64,000 nucleotides of DNA from an uncultured Bacteroidales bacterium (GTDB taxonomy: Bacteria; Bacteroidota; Bacteroidia; Bacteroidales; WCHB1-69). Below the pieces are notes generated by a model, which was given only the letters and a program-made list of their open reading frames with translations, made no database searches and had not been told where the DNA came from. A program made the translations under genes and the position numbers. The stretch is taken from assembly GCA_905233625.1 (NCBI GenBank), contig CAJOFJ010000001.1:1-64000 (forward strand), read 5' to 3'. Within the stretch, counting starts at the first letter, position 1, and each line of letters opens with the position of its first letter. Of this stretch, positions 17,344-26,132 are shown in pieces.

Positions 17344-18114
17344 CTATTTACATTCCGTTTTTTCGTGATATCTTGTGCCGTCTGAATTAACTGTATTTGT
17401 TTCCGCATTCAAATCAGAACACTTTCCTTTTGTCGTCACCTTATTTTCACTCTTTGATACATACTGGCCCGATTTTGTGCCAACCAAGTTTACATTTTTG
17501 TTCGGAACATAGGTAAGCGTAATTGAATATGTCGTTTTCGAATTTTCAACGGTAAAAACGTATTTAAGCTTCAATTCTACCTCTGTTAATACAAGAATAT
17601 CTGTTGTCTCATACTCAGGACTAAAAGTTCTTGCTGGGACACCATCACTATAATCGTAAAAAAATGGAATTTGCATGATAAGTTTGGTTTCATCGGCATT
17701 AAAAGCCCATGTGGAAGCTTTGGAATCAAGATAGCCACTTTCATCATCTGCAGGCAAGCGCGGTCCTGGATAAATAAATTGCGCACCATCGGCCCTAAAC
17801 TTAATAATATCATCAACCTCAATGGCAGACATCACTTCCGTCATCCAATTTGTGGTATAATACCCATCTACCGTCAGGTATGCAGGAGTGATAGTAGCCG
17901 CTGACAATATCCAACCCCGTTCATTACAAAGTTTTTCTGTGTTTGTCTTGTCGTGTTGGCCAGGATCATCTGGATTGTTAGGATCGTTAGGGTTGTCAGG
18001 GTTCCCAGCATTGGAATCAATCCCTTCCTTAATCGTTGTACATGTGCATGTTTTCTCACATCCCCATAACAACAGCATTAAACAAGGTAATAAAAACAAT
18101 AAAATTTTTCTCAT
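17344..18114 (-). CDS. Lipoprotein of unknown function with Asn-Pro-Asp linker
   Basis: I do not recognise the family. From the ATG at 18114 the protein has 256 residues with a lipoprotein signal MRKILLFLLPCLMLLLWGC (Cys19). A low-complexity linker of Asn, Pro and Asp (NPDNPNDPNNPDDPG) follows the Cys, as is common in surface-exposed Bacteroidetes lipoproteins. The remainder is likely a beta-rich domain. The longest frame would start at 18186, but a TAnnTTTG box lies at 18138-18145, between the two candidates, which favours 18114. It precedes the malic enzyme gene by 9 nt. Confidence 0.75.
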   Translation of the reverse strand: MRKILLFLLPCLMLLLWGCEKTCTCTTIKEGIDSNAGNPDNPNDPNNPDDPGQHDKTNTEKLCNERGWILSAATITPAYLTVDGYYTTNWMTEVMSAIEVDDIIKFRADGAQFIYPGPRLPADDESGYLDSKASTWAFNADETKLIMQIPFFYDYSDGVPARTFSPEYETTDILVLTEVELKLKYVFTVENSKTTYSITLTYVPNKNVNLVGTKSGQYVSKSENKVTTKGKCSDLNAETNTVNSDGTRYHEKTECK

Positions 18115-18137
18115 ACGTAAATGGATCAATATTTTTG

Positions 18138-18145
18138 CAAAAATA
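18138..18145 (-). promoter_or_regulatory. -7 promoter box that decides the lipoprotein start at 18114
   Basis: Minus strand TATTTTTG, 24 nt upstream of ATG 18114. The longer candidate start at 18186 would be upstream of the transcription start. Confidence 0.65.
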
Positions 18146-18182
18146 CGTTTTTTTCTCATACTTTTCCCCAGAATCAAACATC

Positions 18183-19655
18183 TCATTTTTCTAATTCCAA
18201 ATTTTTACTGATAGCCAATAAACAGAAGAACACCAATAGTCCATTGACAATCAGCAACTCGAAACCGAACTTGTAACCATTGAAAAGCTGTTCGGAATGG
18301 GAGGAGAGCCAATAGCAAATACACGGTACAAGAACGGCGATAAATGGGATGGCCCAGGTCTGCCGGATGATACGTTTCGTAAAGATACTGAATATGAACA
18401 GTCCAAGTATAGGACCGTAGGTGTAACTTGCCACCATGAAAATGGTGCGAATGATGGCATCGTTGTGATGGTTCGAGAAGATGATGATAATCGCAACAAA
18501 TATCAGGGAAATGAACACATGGACGAAGCGTCTAACGGTAGTTTGTTTTTTCTCGTCAGGGAAGCGCTGCTCGATATTCAACATGTCGTAGCAAATGGTA
18601 GTGGTAAGCGCGGTAAAAGTACCATCGGCACTGGAATACCCTGCTGAAATCAAGCCTATTACAAAGAATATGGCGGCTACTTTGTCCAGATGGTTAAAGG
18701 CCAACTCCGGGAAAATCCGGTCGGTCTTGCCAGCGGCAATCATACCGCTAAGGTCAATGCCTTTCTGTTGGGCGTAAACCAGCATACTGCCGCCCAAAAG
18801 AAGAAATAAAATATTGACAATCACCAAAATACCTGTAAATGACATCATGTTGCGCTGCGAATCCTTCAAAGTCTTGCATGACAAGTTTTTCTGCATCATA
18901 TCCTGATCCAGACCGGTCATCACGATAGTGATGAACATGCCGCCAAAAATCTGCTTGAGAAAATGGGTATTGGAGTGCCAGTCGGTATTGAATGTTTTGG
19001 TGTATCCGGCTTGATCCATTTCTCTCCACATGTCGCTGAAGTTATAACCTAATGACTTGAAAATCACGATTAAAGTAATCACCAAAGCAGTCAACATAAA
19101 AGTGGTCTGCAAGGTATCTGTCCATACGACGGTTTTCAATCCACCTTTGAAAGTATATAAAAGAATGATGATGATCATGACACAGGCGGTGACCCATATC
19201 GGAATACCCCAGGCATCGAAGACAAATGTTTGTAAAACAAAGATAACCAGATACATACGCAATGCAGAACCCAATAACCTAGAGAGAATAAACAAGGCCG
19301 AGCCGGTTTTTTGCGCGGTATTGTCGATACGCTGGCCCAGAAACTCGTAGATAGAGGTAAGATTGTATTTGTAGTAGATAGGCAACAATACGTAGGCAAT
19401 GGTCAGATAACCAAGTATATAACCAAGCACAACACCGAAATAAGTGAATTGGGTGGTAGCCACATCACCAGGTACCGACATGAAAGTGACACCAGACAAG
19501 GAAGCGCCAATCATGCCGTAGGCCACCACAAACCAAGGAGATTTACGATTTCCCGTAAAATAGGTTTTGTTGTTGGCCTTGCGAGAAGTGATGCCTGTAA
19601 TGATAAATAGCAGAATAGTATAGAGAACAAAAAAAGCGAAGATGAGAGTCTGCAT
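18183..19655 (-). CDS. Sodium:solute symporter (SSS family)
   Basis: A 490-residue protein with about 13 membrane segments. SSS features include YFTGNRKSPWFVVAYGMIGASLSGVTF (conserved first two segments), YNLTSIYEFLGQRI, ALRMYLV, and the signature-like stretch FFVIGLISAGYSSADGTFTALTTT, whose SSADG region corresponds to the Na+-site motif. The family imports sugars, amino acids, sialic acid or similar with Na+; the substrate is not readable. The stop codon at 18183 overlaps nothing once the downstream start is set to 18114. A -7 box lies at 19683-19690. Confidence 0.93.
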   Translation of the reverse strand: MQTLIFAFFVLYTILLFIITGITSRKANNKTYFTGNRKSPWFVVAYGMIGASLSGVTFMSVPGDVATTQFTYFGVVLGYILGYLTIAYVLLPIYYKYNLTSIYEFLGQRIDNTAQKTGSALFILSRLLGSALRMYLVIFVLQTFVFDAWGIPIWVTACVMIIIILLYTFKGGLKTVVWTDTLQTTFMLTALVITLIVIFKSLGYNFSDMWREMDQAGYTKTFNTDWHSNTHFLKQIFGGMFITIVMTGLDQDMMQKNLSCKTLKDSQRNMMSFTGILVIVNILFLLLGGSMLVYAQQKGIDLSGMIAAGKTDRIFPELAFNHLDKVAAIFFVIGLISAGYSSADGTFTALTTTICYDMLNIEQRFPDEKKQTTVRRFVHVFISLIFVAIIIIFSNHHNDAIIRTIFMVASYTYGPILGLFIFSIFTKRIIRQTWAIPFIAVLVPCICYWLSSHSEQLFNGYKFGFELLIVNGLLVFFCLLAISKNLELEK

Positions 19656-19682
19656 ATTGAATGTGTTCTATGATTTAAAGTG

Positions 19683-19690
19683 CAAAAGTA
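19683..19690 (-). promoter_or_regulatory. -7 promoter box of the SSS symporter gene
   Basis: Minus strand TACTTTTG matches TAnnTTTG, 28 nt upstream of the ATG at 19655. Confidence 0.65.
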
Positions 19691-19774
19691 CACATTTTTT
19701 CGGGATAATTATTCAAGAATGTCATTCCGAATGTATAATTTGAATATATATGTGTTCAATTCAAGAAATTTGTG

Positions 19775-19782
19775 TAAATTTG
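19775..19782 (+). promoter_or_regulatory. -7 promoter box of the DUF4831 gene
   Basis: TAAATTTG, 32 nt before the ATG at 19814. It is divergent from the SSS promoter. Confidence 0.65.
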
Positions 19783-19813
19783 CAGTTTAAACTGAATTTA
19801 AAAACAAAACAAT

Positions 19814-20914
19814 ATGAATCGCATTCTCAACCTTAGCCTCATCCTCATTCTGGCATTGTCAATAAACAGTGCCTTCGCCCAGAAACAGGTCTACCCTCTT
19901 CCTTTGGACAGCACAGTGAAACTCAGCGCCAACCATTTTTATTATCAGATGCCCACCACCGCCATCAAGGTGGAGGTTACAGTTACCAAAGTGCGTGAAA
20001 TCAAGGGCTATTATGCCGAACATGCCGAAAGACTGCTGGGTCTCACCAATATCATTTCCGACAACCGCACGTTCTATAAGCTGAAAAATGTCAGTATTGA
20101 AACCAAACAGGTTGCAGATCCCAAGCTGGCATTTGCCGTGGAACCGTCATCCCAACAAGTGAAAGACCAAAGCTATGCCAAGGCGCTTTTTAAACAGCAA
20201 AATATTCAGAATGAAGTATTTGAAGAAACGTACAGCACCTCTACAACCGCCATACCCGATTTCTTCCAGAATTATGCCAACGTGTCTTATACAGAAACCG
20301 AAGACAACTTTGTGGAGACCAAAATCATCAACGGAGTGGTGACACAGGTACCGGCCAACCGTACCAAATTAGTCAACAAAAGTGCCGAACAGAAAGTGCA
20401 GGAGGCTGCCGACCGTATTACACAGATTCGCAAGGATCGCAACAGTCTAATTGCCGGTGAGCAAGAAGTGCCTTATAGCAAAGAGGCCTTAGAACTGATG
20501 ATTGCGCAATTGAATCAAGCGGAAAACGATTATCTCGACCTGTTCAGAGGCATTGTCCTTGAAGACGAGTTGCATTACACCCTCTATGTGATTCCCGAAA
20601 AAGACGACACCACCATTCCGCTGTTTATCCTTGACCAAACCGATGGTTTCAGACCCACCACCTCAGCTTCTGCCGCCAACTACAGCCTCCAGATCTCCAA
20701 CTTCAACAAAATTCAAACCGCACAAAAGCAAGAAGTTAAAAATGCCAACAAAGGTTTCCGCATGCGCCAACCCAAAGCCGTATATATCGATCTGTTACAT
20801 TACGGAGAATTAGTTCATCATTTTGGCATTTACCAGTTGTTGCAACGGGGCGAAATTGAAACGTTGCCCGCCAATCTTGACCCAGAATTGGGAAGTGTGG
20901 GGTTTGTGTTTTAA
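19814..20914 (+). CDS. DUF4831 family secreted protein
   Basis: This 366-residue protein has a signal peptide (MNRILNLSLILILALSINSAFA) and is mostly soluble and alpha/beta. The N-terminal part LPLDSTVKLSANHFYYQMPTTAIKVEVTVTK and a central DRITQIRKDRNSLIAGE helix match my memory of DUF4831, a Bacteroidetes-restricted family of unknown function. The stop is followed without a gap by heptad array D. It heads a same-strand run to 27017. Confidence 0.75.
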   Translation: MNRILNLSLILILALSINSAFAQKQVYPLPLDSTVKLSANHFYYQMPTTAIKVEVTVTKVREIKGYYAEHAERLLGLTNIISDNRTFYKLKNVSIETKQVADPKLAFAVEPSSQQVKDQSYAKALFKQQNIQNEVFEETYSTSTTAIPDFFQNYANVSYTETEDNFVETKIINGVVTQVPANRTKLVNKSAEQKVQEAADRITQIRKDRNSLIAGEQEVPYSKEALELMIAQLNQAENDYLDLFRGIVLEDELHYTLYVIPEKDDTTIPLFILDQTDGFRPTTSASAANYSLQISNFNKIQTAQKQEVKNANKGFRMRQPKAVYIDLLHYGELVHHFGIYQLLQRGEIETLPANLDPELGSVGFVF

Positions 20915-21040
20915 AGCTGACAGTTGACAATTAATAATTTATAGGTGTAAGAACTAAGAACTAAAAACTAAGAATTAAGAATTAAGAACAGGTATTATAG
21001 ATTTTGAATATTGGACTTTGAATTTTGAATTTAGATTTTA
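20915..21040 (+). repeat. Mosaic heptad array D filling a whole intergenic gap
   Basis: Eighteen 7-nt words in one register occupy 126 of the 128 nt between the TAA at 20914 and the ATG at 21043. The series starts agctgac, agttgac; the middle is agaacta, agaacta, aaaacta, agaatta, agaatta (20950-20984); it ends with gaatttt and gaattta words (21020-21033). Confidence 0.85.
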
Positions 21041-21042
21041 TA

Positions 21043-21543
21043 ATGAAAAGATTAGAGCTAATTATCATTTTGGCGGTTTTGCTGGTCGGATGTAAACAAA
21101 AAGGTGAACAGGATTTGTTCCAGCAGAACATACAGCGATGCACAGAGGCATACGTCCAGACAGAGCTGAATGTAAACGATGCGGATTCGGTGGTGATAAC
21201 CCGTGTAGACACCCTTACCGAAATGTCGTATGCCAAGCTGATGTTGGAAATGCTGGAAAATCTGGAATTCCAATACAAACAGCTGTATGATGAGGCTACC
21301 TTGGCCGATGACGATGCCAAAATTGAGTCACTCAGTCGCTCATTACGCCAAATCACTTCCCAGACAGATTATTTTCGAAGCATTGAAGACAGCGAATCTG
21401 CTGACAATCAGCAACTACTACTCTATTGGGTTTCTGCTTGCTACTACAAAGCCGGTCATCACGAAGATTTTATGTGTTTCGTCACTCCGGACTTTGAGTT
21501 GCACATTCTGGATCCTTTTGCGGACAATCTAATGAGCAATTGA
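21043..21543 (+). CDS. Small lipoprotein of unknown function
   Basis: A 166-residue lipoprotein with signal MKRLELIIILAVLLVGC (Cys17) and an acidic, helical body rich in Gln, Asp and Leu. I do not recognise the family. The longest frame starts at a TTG at 21025 within heptad array D; the ATG at 21043 is chosen because it begins the signal peptide. The TGA stop is inside the next heptad array. Its position between a DUF4831 protein and an Omp28-like lipoprotein suggests an envelope role, which is inference. Confidence 0.7.
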   Translation: MKRLELIIILAVLLVGCKQKGEQDLFQQNIQRCTEAYVQTELNVNDADSVVITRVDTLTEMSYAKLMLEMLENLEFQYKQLYDEATLADDDAKIESLSRSLRQITSQTDYFRSIEDSESADNQQLLLYWVSACYYKAGHHEDFMCFVTPDFELHILDPFADNLMSN

Positions 21544-21567
21544 CATTTGATAGTTGACATTTGAAAA
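21540..21567 (+). repeat. Heptad array E overlapping a stop codon
   Basis: Words ttgacat, ttgatag, ttgacat, ttgaaaa start at 21540, 21547, 21554 and 21561. The TGA at 21541-21543 of the preceding gene is part of the first word. Confidence 0.75.
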
Positions 21568-21578
21568 AATATACGATT

Positions 21579-22415
21579 ATGAAAAAAACACTTCTTTTTA
21601 TCGCAACAACTCTTTGTTTTGTGGCATGTAACAAGATTGAGGGACCTTATCTCTCCCAATCGATGCAAGAGGATGTTGAGGTGGAATTTCCCGAATTAGA
21701 TCCCAGCAAAGTTTATCGAAAGATATTATTTGACGAATATACTGGTCATACATGCCAAAATTGTCCTAACGGGCACGCTATTCTGAATCAACTTTTGGAG
21801 CAGTATGGTGACACTTTGGTAGCGGCATGTATCCATGCCGGTGATCTGGCAGAACCCGATCCCTCTAGGGGATTTACATACGATTTTCGCACTCCCACAG
21901 GAAACCAATTGTACAATGATTACGGTCAACCCCTTAATCCCGGAGCCATTATTAATCGAACGGGAGGGGCCTTATACGGAGAAAACACATGGCGTAACAG
22001 CGTGAAAAATGCAGACCGTAGTCTTTATGCCGCAATCCAAATCATCAATCAATACGATGATGTCCATCAAAAACTGAAAATCAACACCAAAACCACCATA
22101 CTGGAGGATTATGACCAGCCCGTACAGCTGTCACTGCTGCTGGTAGAAGACAGCATCGTCAAACCACAGCTATTTAGCGACCACGTTGACAATGAATATG
22201 TTCATAACCATGTACTCCGAGCCGGTATCAACGGAAATTACGGAGAATACATATCCCCCAACGGACTGGTCAGCAAAAACGACGAATACTTTTACGGTTA
22301 TTCGCTGGAATTCTATGATCACGACTGGGTACCTGAAAGATGCTACGTTATTGCCCTATTATTGGACGCAAGCAGCAGAAAAGTGCTTCAGGTGGAGAAA
22401 GTCAAAGTAAAATAA
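21579..22415 (+). CDS. Omp28-related outer membrane lipoprotein
   Basis: The 278-residue protein has a lipoprotein signal (MKKTLLFIATTLCFVAC, Cys17). Residues about 48-70 contain ILFDEYTGHTCQNCPNGH, the CxxC-containing opening of the Omp28 family, which has a thioredoxin-like fold. A second beta-rich domain follows. Omp28 proteins are outer-membrane adhesins or surface lipoproteins in Porphyromonas and relatives. The start is the ATG at 21579, not the TTG at 21561, which lies in a heptad repeat. The PrsW gene starts 4 nt after the stop. Confidence 0.85.
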   Translation: MKKTLLFIATTLCFVACNKIEGPYLSQSMQEDVEVEFPELDPSKVYRKILFDEYTGHTCQNCPNGHAILNQLLEQYGDTLVAACIHAGDLAEPDPSRGFTYDFRTPTGNQLYNDYGQPLNPGAIINRTGGALYGENTWRNSVKNADRSLYAAIQIINQYDDVHQKLKINTKTTILEDYDQPVQLSLLLVEDSIVKPQLFSDHVDNEYVHNHVLRAGINGNYGEYISPNGLVSKNDEYFYGYSLEFYDHDWVPERCYVIALLLDASSRKVLQVEKVKVK

Positions 22416-22419
22416 AAAA

Positions 22420-23412
22420 ATGTCACTGATACTGCTATACACGCTTGCTTTTGTCCCCATCCTGCTTTTTGTAGTGGTGGTGATCCTGATGGATGCTTTT
22501 TCGCTAACCAAATGGAAGCGGCTTGTCTTTTGTATCCTCAGTGGTGCGCTATGTCTCTTACTGACCCTTTTGATCGGAAATATGATCCATTCGGCTTTCA
22601 GGCTGTATTTGATGGCCATTATCGCCGAATTGCTGAAAGGTATCCCCCTGCTATATCTCGTTCAAAAACGGAAAATTGTCATGTTGGGAGATGCCACTAT
22701 CTATGGTTCGGCGGTAGGTGCCGGCTATGCCTTTGGCGAAAATTTCCATATTGTCTTGAGTCAATCCTTCAGTCATGGCATGGCTGTTATGTTGGGCTTT
22801 GAGGCAGCAGTCATGCACATTGGTTGCAGTTCACTGCTGGCCTACGGACTGATTCTTGCCAAGCAAGAGACGTCCAACCGCTCATTTGCCGTTAGGAACA
22901 TGGGGGTTGTTACAGTTTTTTCCATAACTATCGCGGTGCACATCATTCATAATGTGGTTCCTATCAACCCCATCTTGCTGACCTCTGTTTTAGTTGTGTA
23001 TTTCCTCCTAAGCAAGCGACGAATCTTCAAGAAAAACGAAGTCAACATCCACTCCTGGATTGACCAGTGTTTGAACAATGATGTGGCCTTGCTGGCATCC
23101 ATCAAAAAAGGCAGACTGTCGGAAACCAATGCCGGCAAGTATCTATTATCCATTAAAGATGCCTTTGATCCCGTAGTTTTTTTTGATATCTGCTGTTATA
23201 TTTCAGAATATTTGGAACTCTCCATCACCGCCAAAAGCAACCTACTCCTAAAACAAGCCGGTTTTCCCGTACAACACGCCGAGCAAACCAAAGCCCGTAT
23301 CAAGGAACTGAAGACTCTGAGACAACGCATTGGCAAGGTGGGAGTCCAAGCCGTTCAACCTATCGTCAACATCGAAGATGTTGACCGATGGGCAATGGAA
23401 GCGCTGTTATAA
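22420..23412 (+). CDS. PrsW family intramembrane protease-like protein with cytoplasmic C-terminal domain
   Basis: A 330-residue protein with about eight membrane segments followed by a soluble C-terminal third (about 215-330). PrsW-type motifs appear in order: AELLKGIPLLYL (Glu70, Lys73; the first of the usual two Glu is Ala), YGSAVGAGYAFGENFHIV (Glu107, Asn108), GFEAAVMHIGCSS (His133) and HIIHNVV (His174, Asn178). In Bacillus, PrsW cleaves an anti-sigma factor; here it lies 26 nt upstream of an RsbW-like anti-sigma kinase, so a role in the same signal path is likely. That link is inference. Confidence 0.75.
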   Translation: MSLILLYTLAFVPILLFVVVVILMDAFSLTKWKRLVFCILSGALCLLLTLLIGNMIHSAFRLYLMAIIAELLKGIPLLYLVQKRKIVMLGDATIYGSAVGAGYAFGENFHIVLSQSFSHGMAVMLGFEAAVMHIGCSSLLAYGLILAKQETSNRSFAVRNMGVVTVFSITIAVHIIHNVVPINPILLTSVLVVYFLLSKRRIFKKNEVNIHSWIDQCLNNDVALLASIKKGRLSETNAGKYLLSIKDAFDPVVFFDICCYISEYLELSITAKSNLLLKQAGFPVQHAEQTKARIKELKTLRQRIGKVGVQAVQPIVNIEDVDRWAMEALL

Positions 23413-23438
23413 CTTATGATATATAAGGCTTGACCTAT

Positions 23439-23897
23439 ATGAACTCAACCTCACTAAAAAAAATTTTTAACAACCTAACTCTAAAAAAAATGTACGCCAA
23501 ACGATTTGAACCTGTTGCCGGAAGATGCCCTGAAATCATCGAGTACCTCATGTCATCTCCAGACATGCCAACACGTGAGGATCTGCTATTCAAAATCAGA
23601 CTTTCTATAGAAGAAGTCATTGAAAACATTGTACGTTACGCATACGACAACGGTACCGGCTACCTTGAAGTGAGTACAGAACGCCAAAATGACGAACTTA
23701 TTATTATCTTTTCCGATGCGGGCAGACCTTTCAATCCCTTGGATAAACCTGATCCGGATATCACATTGTCTGCTGAAGACAGACCTATAGGTGGTTTAGG
23801 TATCTTCATTTGCAAACAACTGATGGATGATATATCATACGAATACAAAGACAAGTGTAATGTGCTGATGATGAAAAAGATTCTCGTTAACAATTAA
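23439..23897 (+). CDS. RsbW-like anti-sigma factor serine kinase (HATPase)
   Basis: About 152 residues. The GHKL ATPase motifs are present: N box EEVIENIVRYAY, G1 box FSDAGRPFNP and G2 box GGLGIFICKQLMD. This is the small RsbW/SpoIIAB type that phosphorylates a STAS antagonist and sequesters a partner protein. The ATG at 23439 is preferred over the TTG at 23430; an internal ATG at 23490 is also possible. It is followed after 11 nt by the SpoIIE-type phosphatase and later by a STAS gene, which are its expected partners. Confidence 0.9.
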   Translation: MNSTSLKKIFNNLTLKKMYAKRFEPVAGRCPEIIEYLMSSPDMPTREDLLFKIRLSIEEVIENIVRYAYDNGTGYLEVSTERQNDELIIIFSDAGRPFNPLDKPDPDITLSAEDRPIGGLGIFICKQLMDDISYEYKDKCNVLMMKKILVNN

Positions 23898-23908
23898 CGA
23901 CTGATACC

Positions 23909-25798
23909 ATGAGAATATCCAGATCATTGTCGGCACGGCTAAGCACCACGATATTGCTCATTACCTCCGCCCTGTATTTGGTGGCTATCCTGACTATTGC
24001 TTATTTTTCACAGAAGATGATTGCCCAGGAAGCTTATAAAAACGCTTCCAACGTATTGAATGCCACCATCCAAGACATCAACCAAACTTTGGATAAAGTT
24101 GAATCATCTGTAAACAACATGAACTGGATCGTCACCGAACATCTTGACGACACCGCCTATCTGTACCATATCACTTCAGAAATAGTTGCTTCCAATGAGG
24201 AAATAGAGGGCAGCGCCATAGCTTTCTGTGCAGATTATTTCAAAGACAAGCACTATTTTTCGCCATATTCTTACCATGATGTCAATAGCAATGCTATCTA
24301 TAGCAAGCAATTAGGCAACGATAACTACAATTATTTCGAAATGGAATGGTTTACGGTACCATTTCATACCAAACTTCCGCATTGGTGCAATCCCTACTAT
24401 GATGAAGGCGGCGGAGAGATGATGATGACCACCTATTCCTATCCCCTTTTGGATGAGGATGGAAATGTGTACGCCATCATTACCGCTGACATCAGTTTGG
24501 CATGGTTGGCTGAGAAAATCCGTTCCTTGCATCCCTATAAGAACTCCTTTACCTTCCTGCTTTGTAAAAACGGTGTCTATATATCAGGCGATGAATTCTC
24601 GCTAGTTGACAACCAAAACGAGAAAGAGAAATATATTAATACCGACTATTACCTTTTAGGGGAAAAAATGGCATCTGGTGATTCAGGATCTTTACGTATT
24701 AAAGACAAGATAGAATATTCATTTGCCGTTTACGGTCCTTTGCACAATGGTTGGTCTACGGCTATCATCAGTCCATACAAGGATATCTTCATTTATTTGT
24801 TGCGTATGAATTTTATCATCATCATAGTATCCACCATCGGACTGTTTCTTTTGTTTGTGCTTTGTCTCAGGATTATCAAGAAGATTACGCAACCTCTCAC
24901 AGAATTTTCCGTAGCCACTCTAAACATGGCCAAGGGGAACTTCCATGCTCGTCTTCCCCAAATTAACACCAAAGACGAGATGAAGCAACTGTATAATTCA
25001 TTCGAATATATGCAGAAGTCCATAACTCTATATATCAAAGAGTTGCGAAGTACAACAGCCATTAACGAACGCATGGAAAGCGAATTAAACATTGCCCGGA
25101 ATATCCAGCTGAACATGGTTCCAACAGAATTTCCAGACAACGAAAGATACGCAATTCATGCCACTCTGCAACCAGCCAAGGAAGTCGGAGGTGATTTCTA
25201 TGATTTTATTGAGGTGGATGACGAGATATTTTTCGCCATCGGCGATGTGTCAGGCAAAGGGGTTCCCGCTGCTTTGGTCATGTCTATCACCCGTGCCGCA
25301 TTCCGTTTTCTCGGTGGTATCAATCTGACCATTGACAAAATGATTGAGAAGATCAATAATACCATGTGCCAAAGGAACAATAGCAAAATGTTTGTTACCA
25401 TGTTTGCAGGCAAAATCAATTTAAAAACAGGTGTAATGCAATACTGCAATGCGGGGCACAATCCTTTGGTTATTCGCCATCCTGACGGCCGTACAGAATT
25501 CTTCTACGCTCAAACAAATATCGCCGTAGGTATTTCCAATGGTTTCAGTTACGAACTCGAAGAAACACGCTTGGAGAAAGGAACTCGTCTGGTACTATAT
25601 ACCGATGGTGTTACCGAAGCTGAGGATATAAAGAAAAAACAATACGGCGAACAACGCTTGCTGAATTTTGTCAGCAACCTGTCTGACAGCAAGAGTGCCG
25701 AAGACCTCATCTCCGACCTGATGGCAGATGTCAAAGCATTCACGCAAGATGCCCAACCAAACGATGACATCACAATACTCACCATATCATTAAAATAA
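23909..25798 (+). CDS. Membrane sensor PP2C (SpoIIE/RsbU-type) phosphatase with HAMP domain
   Basis: A 629-residue sensor. The first membrane segment is at about 10-32, followed by a periplasmic Cache-like domain (about 35-295, with AIITADISLAWLAEKI near its end), a second membrane segment (about 300-318) and a HAMP domain (about 319-372). The catalytic PP2C domain begins with LQPAKEVGGDFYDF and carries the metal-binding Asp residues in VGGDFYDF, IGDVSGKG, YTDGVTEA and PNDDITIL. By family it removes phosphate from the STAS protein in response to an extracytoplasmic signal. The order kinase-phosphatase-STAS is a full partner-switching set. Confidence 0.93.
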   Translation: MRISRSLSARLSTTILLITSALYLVAILTIAYFSQKMIAQEAYKNASNVLNATIQDINQTLDKVESSVNNMNWIVTEHLDDTAYLYHITSEIVASNEEIEGSAIAFCADYFKDKHYFSPYSYHDVNSNAIYSKQLGNDNYNYFEMEWFTVPFHTKLPHWCNPYYDEGGGEMMMTTYSYPLLDEDGNVYAIITADISLAWLAEKIRSLHPYKNSFTFLLCKNGVYISGDEFSLVDNQNEKEKYINTDYYLLGEKMASGDSGSLRIKDKIEYSFAVYGPLHNGWSTAIISPYKDIFIYLLRMNFIIIIVSTIGLFLLFVLCLRIIKKITQPLTEFSVATLNMAKGNFHARLPQINTKDEMKQLYNSFEYMQKSITLYIKELRSTTAINERMESELNIARNIQLNMVPTEFPDNERYAIHATLQPAKEVGGDFYDFIEVDDEIFFAIGDVSGKGVPAALVMSITRAAFRFLGGINLTIDKMIEKINNTMCQRNNSKMFVTMFAGKINLKTGVMQYCNAGHNPLVIRHPDGRTEFFYAQTNIAVGISNGFSYELEETRLEKGTRLVLYTDGVTEAEDIKKKQYGEQRLLNFVSNLSDSKSAEDLISDLMADVKAFTQDAQPNDDITILTISLK

Positions 25799-25824
25799 AA
25801 ACAAAACATAAAAACACGTATAAA

Positions 25825-26127
25825 ATGAATGTAACTATCAATCAAGAAGGAAACAAGTACAACGTGGTTCTGGAAGGTCGCGTTGACACTACCAATGCAG
25901 CTCAATTCGAACGGGATCTCCAACCCCTTATGAATGCTGAAAACGCAGAAATCACCGTGGATTGTTCGGCTATGAACTATACCTCTTCACAAGGTCTGCG
26001 AAACTTTCTAATGCTCCAAAAAAATGTGATGGCCCACAAAGGAAGTATGGTGCTGACAAACATGCAAGCACAAGTCAAAGAGATTTTTGACATTACCGGA
26101 TTTTCTAATATTATCAAGATCGTCTAA
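25825..26127 (+). CDS. STAS domain anti-sigma factor antagonist
   Basis: The 100-residue single-domain STAS protein resembles SpoIIAA/RsbV. The strand-loop-helix region ITVDCSAMNYTSSQGLRNFL contains the phosphorylatable serine (Ser54 or Ser55) in the usual position before GLR. In partner switching the dephosphorylated STAS protein binds the kinase and frees the regulated protein. It lies 26 nt after the phosphatase gene and 5 nt before the lipid-kinase-like gene. No sigma factor gene is in the cluster, so the final target is unknown. Confidence 0.93.
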   Translation: MNVTINQEGNKYNVVLEGRVDTTNAAQFERDLQPLMNAENAEITVDCSAMNYTSSQGLRNFLMLQKNVMAHKGSMVLTNMQAQVKEIFDITGFSNIIKIV

Positions 26128-26132
26128 GCTTC

